DNA of 64,000 nucleotides, taken from Candidatus Heimdallarchaeota archaeon. GTDB taxonomy: Archaea > Asgardarchaeota > Heimdallarchaeia > Hodarchaeales > Hodarchaeaceae. The notes beneath the pieces are model-generated. The model was given only the letters and a program-made list of their open reading frames with translations, was not told the origin of the DNA and did not search any database. This document shows, piece after piece, positions 63,237-64,000 of the stretch. Location: positions 633,722 through 697,721 of the forward strand of contig CP070695.1 of assembly GCA_020353515.1 (NCBI GenBank). The letters run 5' to 3'. Position numbers and translations under genes: made by a program. The stretch's first letter is position 1; the number at the start of each line of letters is the position of its first letter.

Positions 63237-64000
63237 ATGGGAATAGAAGATGGCATTAAAAATATACAGCAGATGACTTTGGAAAATAAGCAGTCACTCA
63301 ACAAAATTCAAGATTTTGTAAGCACACTTCAAGGAATTCAAGATCCTTCCCAATCAATCCAAAATCTCTCAATGGTACTATTGAATTTTGAAGAAAAACT
63401 CGAACAATCAAACGAAAAAATGAGAGGAGAAATGAACTCCATCCTTGAACTGGTTGATTCTTCACGGATAAGTACGGGTTTACAATCTTCAATTGAGAGT
63501 CTCCCCCAAATGATCTTGAGTCTTGAGGAATCCCTTGGAACTATTCTTAGTACGTTTGAGAAGACTTCTGAAGAGACAAAGAACGATTTGAAATTTATTA
63601 AGGTTAGTTATGTGGAAGATGTTGTTGGTAACATGCGTAATTTGTCTAAAGAAATTATAGATAAGGTGAATAGCTCCAACGACAGAACTACAGCCTTATA
63701 TGAAGCCAGTGTTGGCCACTTTGGGGAAATAGTGGAAAAATTGAATAACATTGAAAGCAGCTTAAATGCACTAGTTGAGAATCAAGCAGATCAATTAGCA
63801 ACTGTAGCAGATCTCAGGGATCGTGTTAGTGCAATTATTCAGGTAGAATTGGCATCACTGCGTGATCGTATTGCAATCTATCTAGAGACAACTATAAATG
63901 AGCTAAAAACATCAGTAACGGAACGGTTAGCCGTTCAAGATGGAACTCTTCAGAAATTAACAAAAGTAACAAAACAATTAACTCAGAATATTGCAGCCCT
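63237..64000 (+). CDS. Coiled-coil protein, truncated by the window edge
   Basis: ATG 63237, with GAGGT 6 nt upstream, opens a frame that stays open to the right edge, at least 254 residues. The whole stretch is a heptad-rich coiled coil (NIQQMTLENKQSLNKIQDF, then repeated VVEKLNNIE-type helices), with hydrophobic positions spaced like methyl-accepting or Smc-type rods but without a visible P-loop. It is the fourth gene of the tubulin-like operon. Confidence 0.7.
   Translation, partial: MGIEDGIKNIQQMTLENKQSLNKIQDFVSTLQGIQDPSQSIQNLSMVLLNFEEKLEQSNEKMRGEMNSILELVDSSRISTGLQSSIESLPQMILSLEESLGTILSTFEKTSEETKNDLKFIKVSYVEDVVGNMRNLSKEIIDKVNSSNDRTTALYEASVGHFGEIVEKLNNIESSLNALVENQADQLATVADLRDRVSAIIQVELASLRDRIAIYLETTINELKTSVTERLAVQDGTLQKLTKVTKQLTQNIAA

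Noticed and set aside
1..64000. CRISPR arrays, prophage and restriction systems
   Set aside because: No regularly spaced repeats, cas genes, phage structural genes or methyltransferase/endonuclease pairs were seen.

Overview
The window is AT-rich archaeal DNA (roughly one third G+C) and most likely comes from an Asgard archaeon (Promethearchaeota); I cannot place it to class. The archaeal side is shown by an SRP RNA with an archaeal fold behind a TATA box, the archaeosine pair ArcS/RaSEA, MptA, CDC48, EndoQ, an Nre repair protein with a PCNA-binding tail, ribose-1,5-bisphosphate isomerase, GGTG/GGAG Shine-Dalgarno sites and many GTG/TTG starts. The Asgard side is shown by a Rab/Ras-like GTPase, an Arf-like GTPase with an extra C-terminal domain, four roadblock/LC7 proteins, several proteins that look longin-like, and two very different tubulin/FtsZ-superfamily proteins. 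No CRISPR array, tRNA, 16S/23S rRNA or intact insertion sequence was seen.

Layout. 1-9.8 kb: the start of a gene running off the left edge, a HAD phosphatase, an archaeal coiled-coil protein, then an ArsR-type regulator directly upstream of grpE-dnaK-dnaJ, then the RaSEA and ArcS genes on the other strand. 10-20.6 kb: an FtsZ-fold protein whose GTPase motifs have decayed and which carries a longin/roadblock-like C-terminus (its 5' end may be frameshifted), a membrane protein with a HEPN-like C-terminus, a cytosolic helical-repeat plus Ig-like protein, a divergent ATP-grasp-like protein, and a 0.9 kb gene-free stretch with a long hairpin. 20.9-32.1 kb: mostly metabolic and membrane genes (aminotransferase, HEAT repeat, GNAT plus a tiny DUF2080-like gene, M28 peptidase, NUDIX, RDD, MazG, MptA).

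32.5-37.8 kb is a GTPase signalling or trafficking neighbourhood: a MinD/ParA-like ATPase with a longin-like domain, a Rab-like GTPase, a winged-helix regulator, two tandem roadblock proteins and a zinc-ribbon Yip1-type membrane protein. 37.9-45.2 kb holds a riboflavin-pathway reductase, an amidohydrolase, a small zinc-ribbon gene behind a leader of four packed hairpins, TrpB2, an aminotransferase, Maf and the SRP RNA. 45.4-50.5 kb is a rightward run of roadblock, zinc-ribbon, longin-like, EndoQ and Nre genes. 51-56.8 kb carries R15P isomerase, the Arf-like GTPase, CDC48 and a CinA-type protein.

From 57.1 kb to the right edge lies the most striking unit: a rightward operon with a 1,167-residue helical protein, a tubulin/FtsZ-like GTPase with intact nucleotide-binding motifs, a 359-residue helical protein and a further coiled-coil protein cut by the window edge. 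I read this as a candidate undescribed cytoskeletal module. All functional statements rest on reading motifs by eye; no database search was possible.
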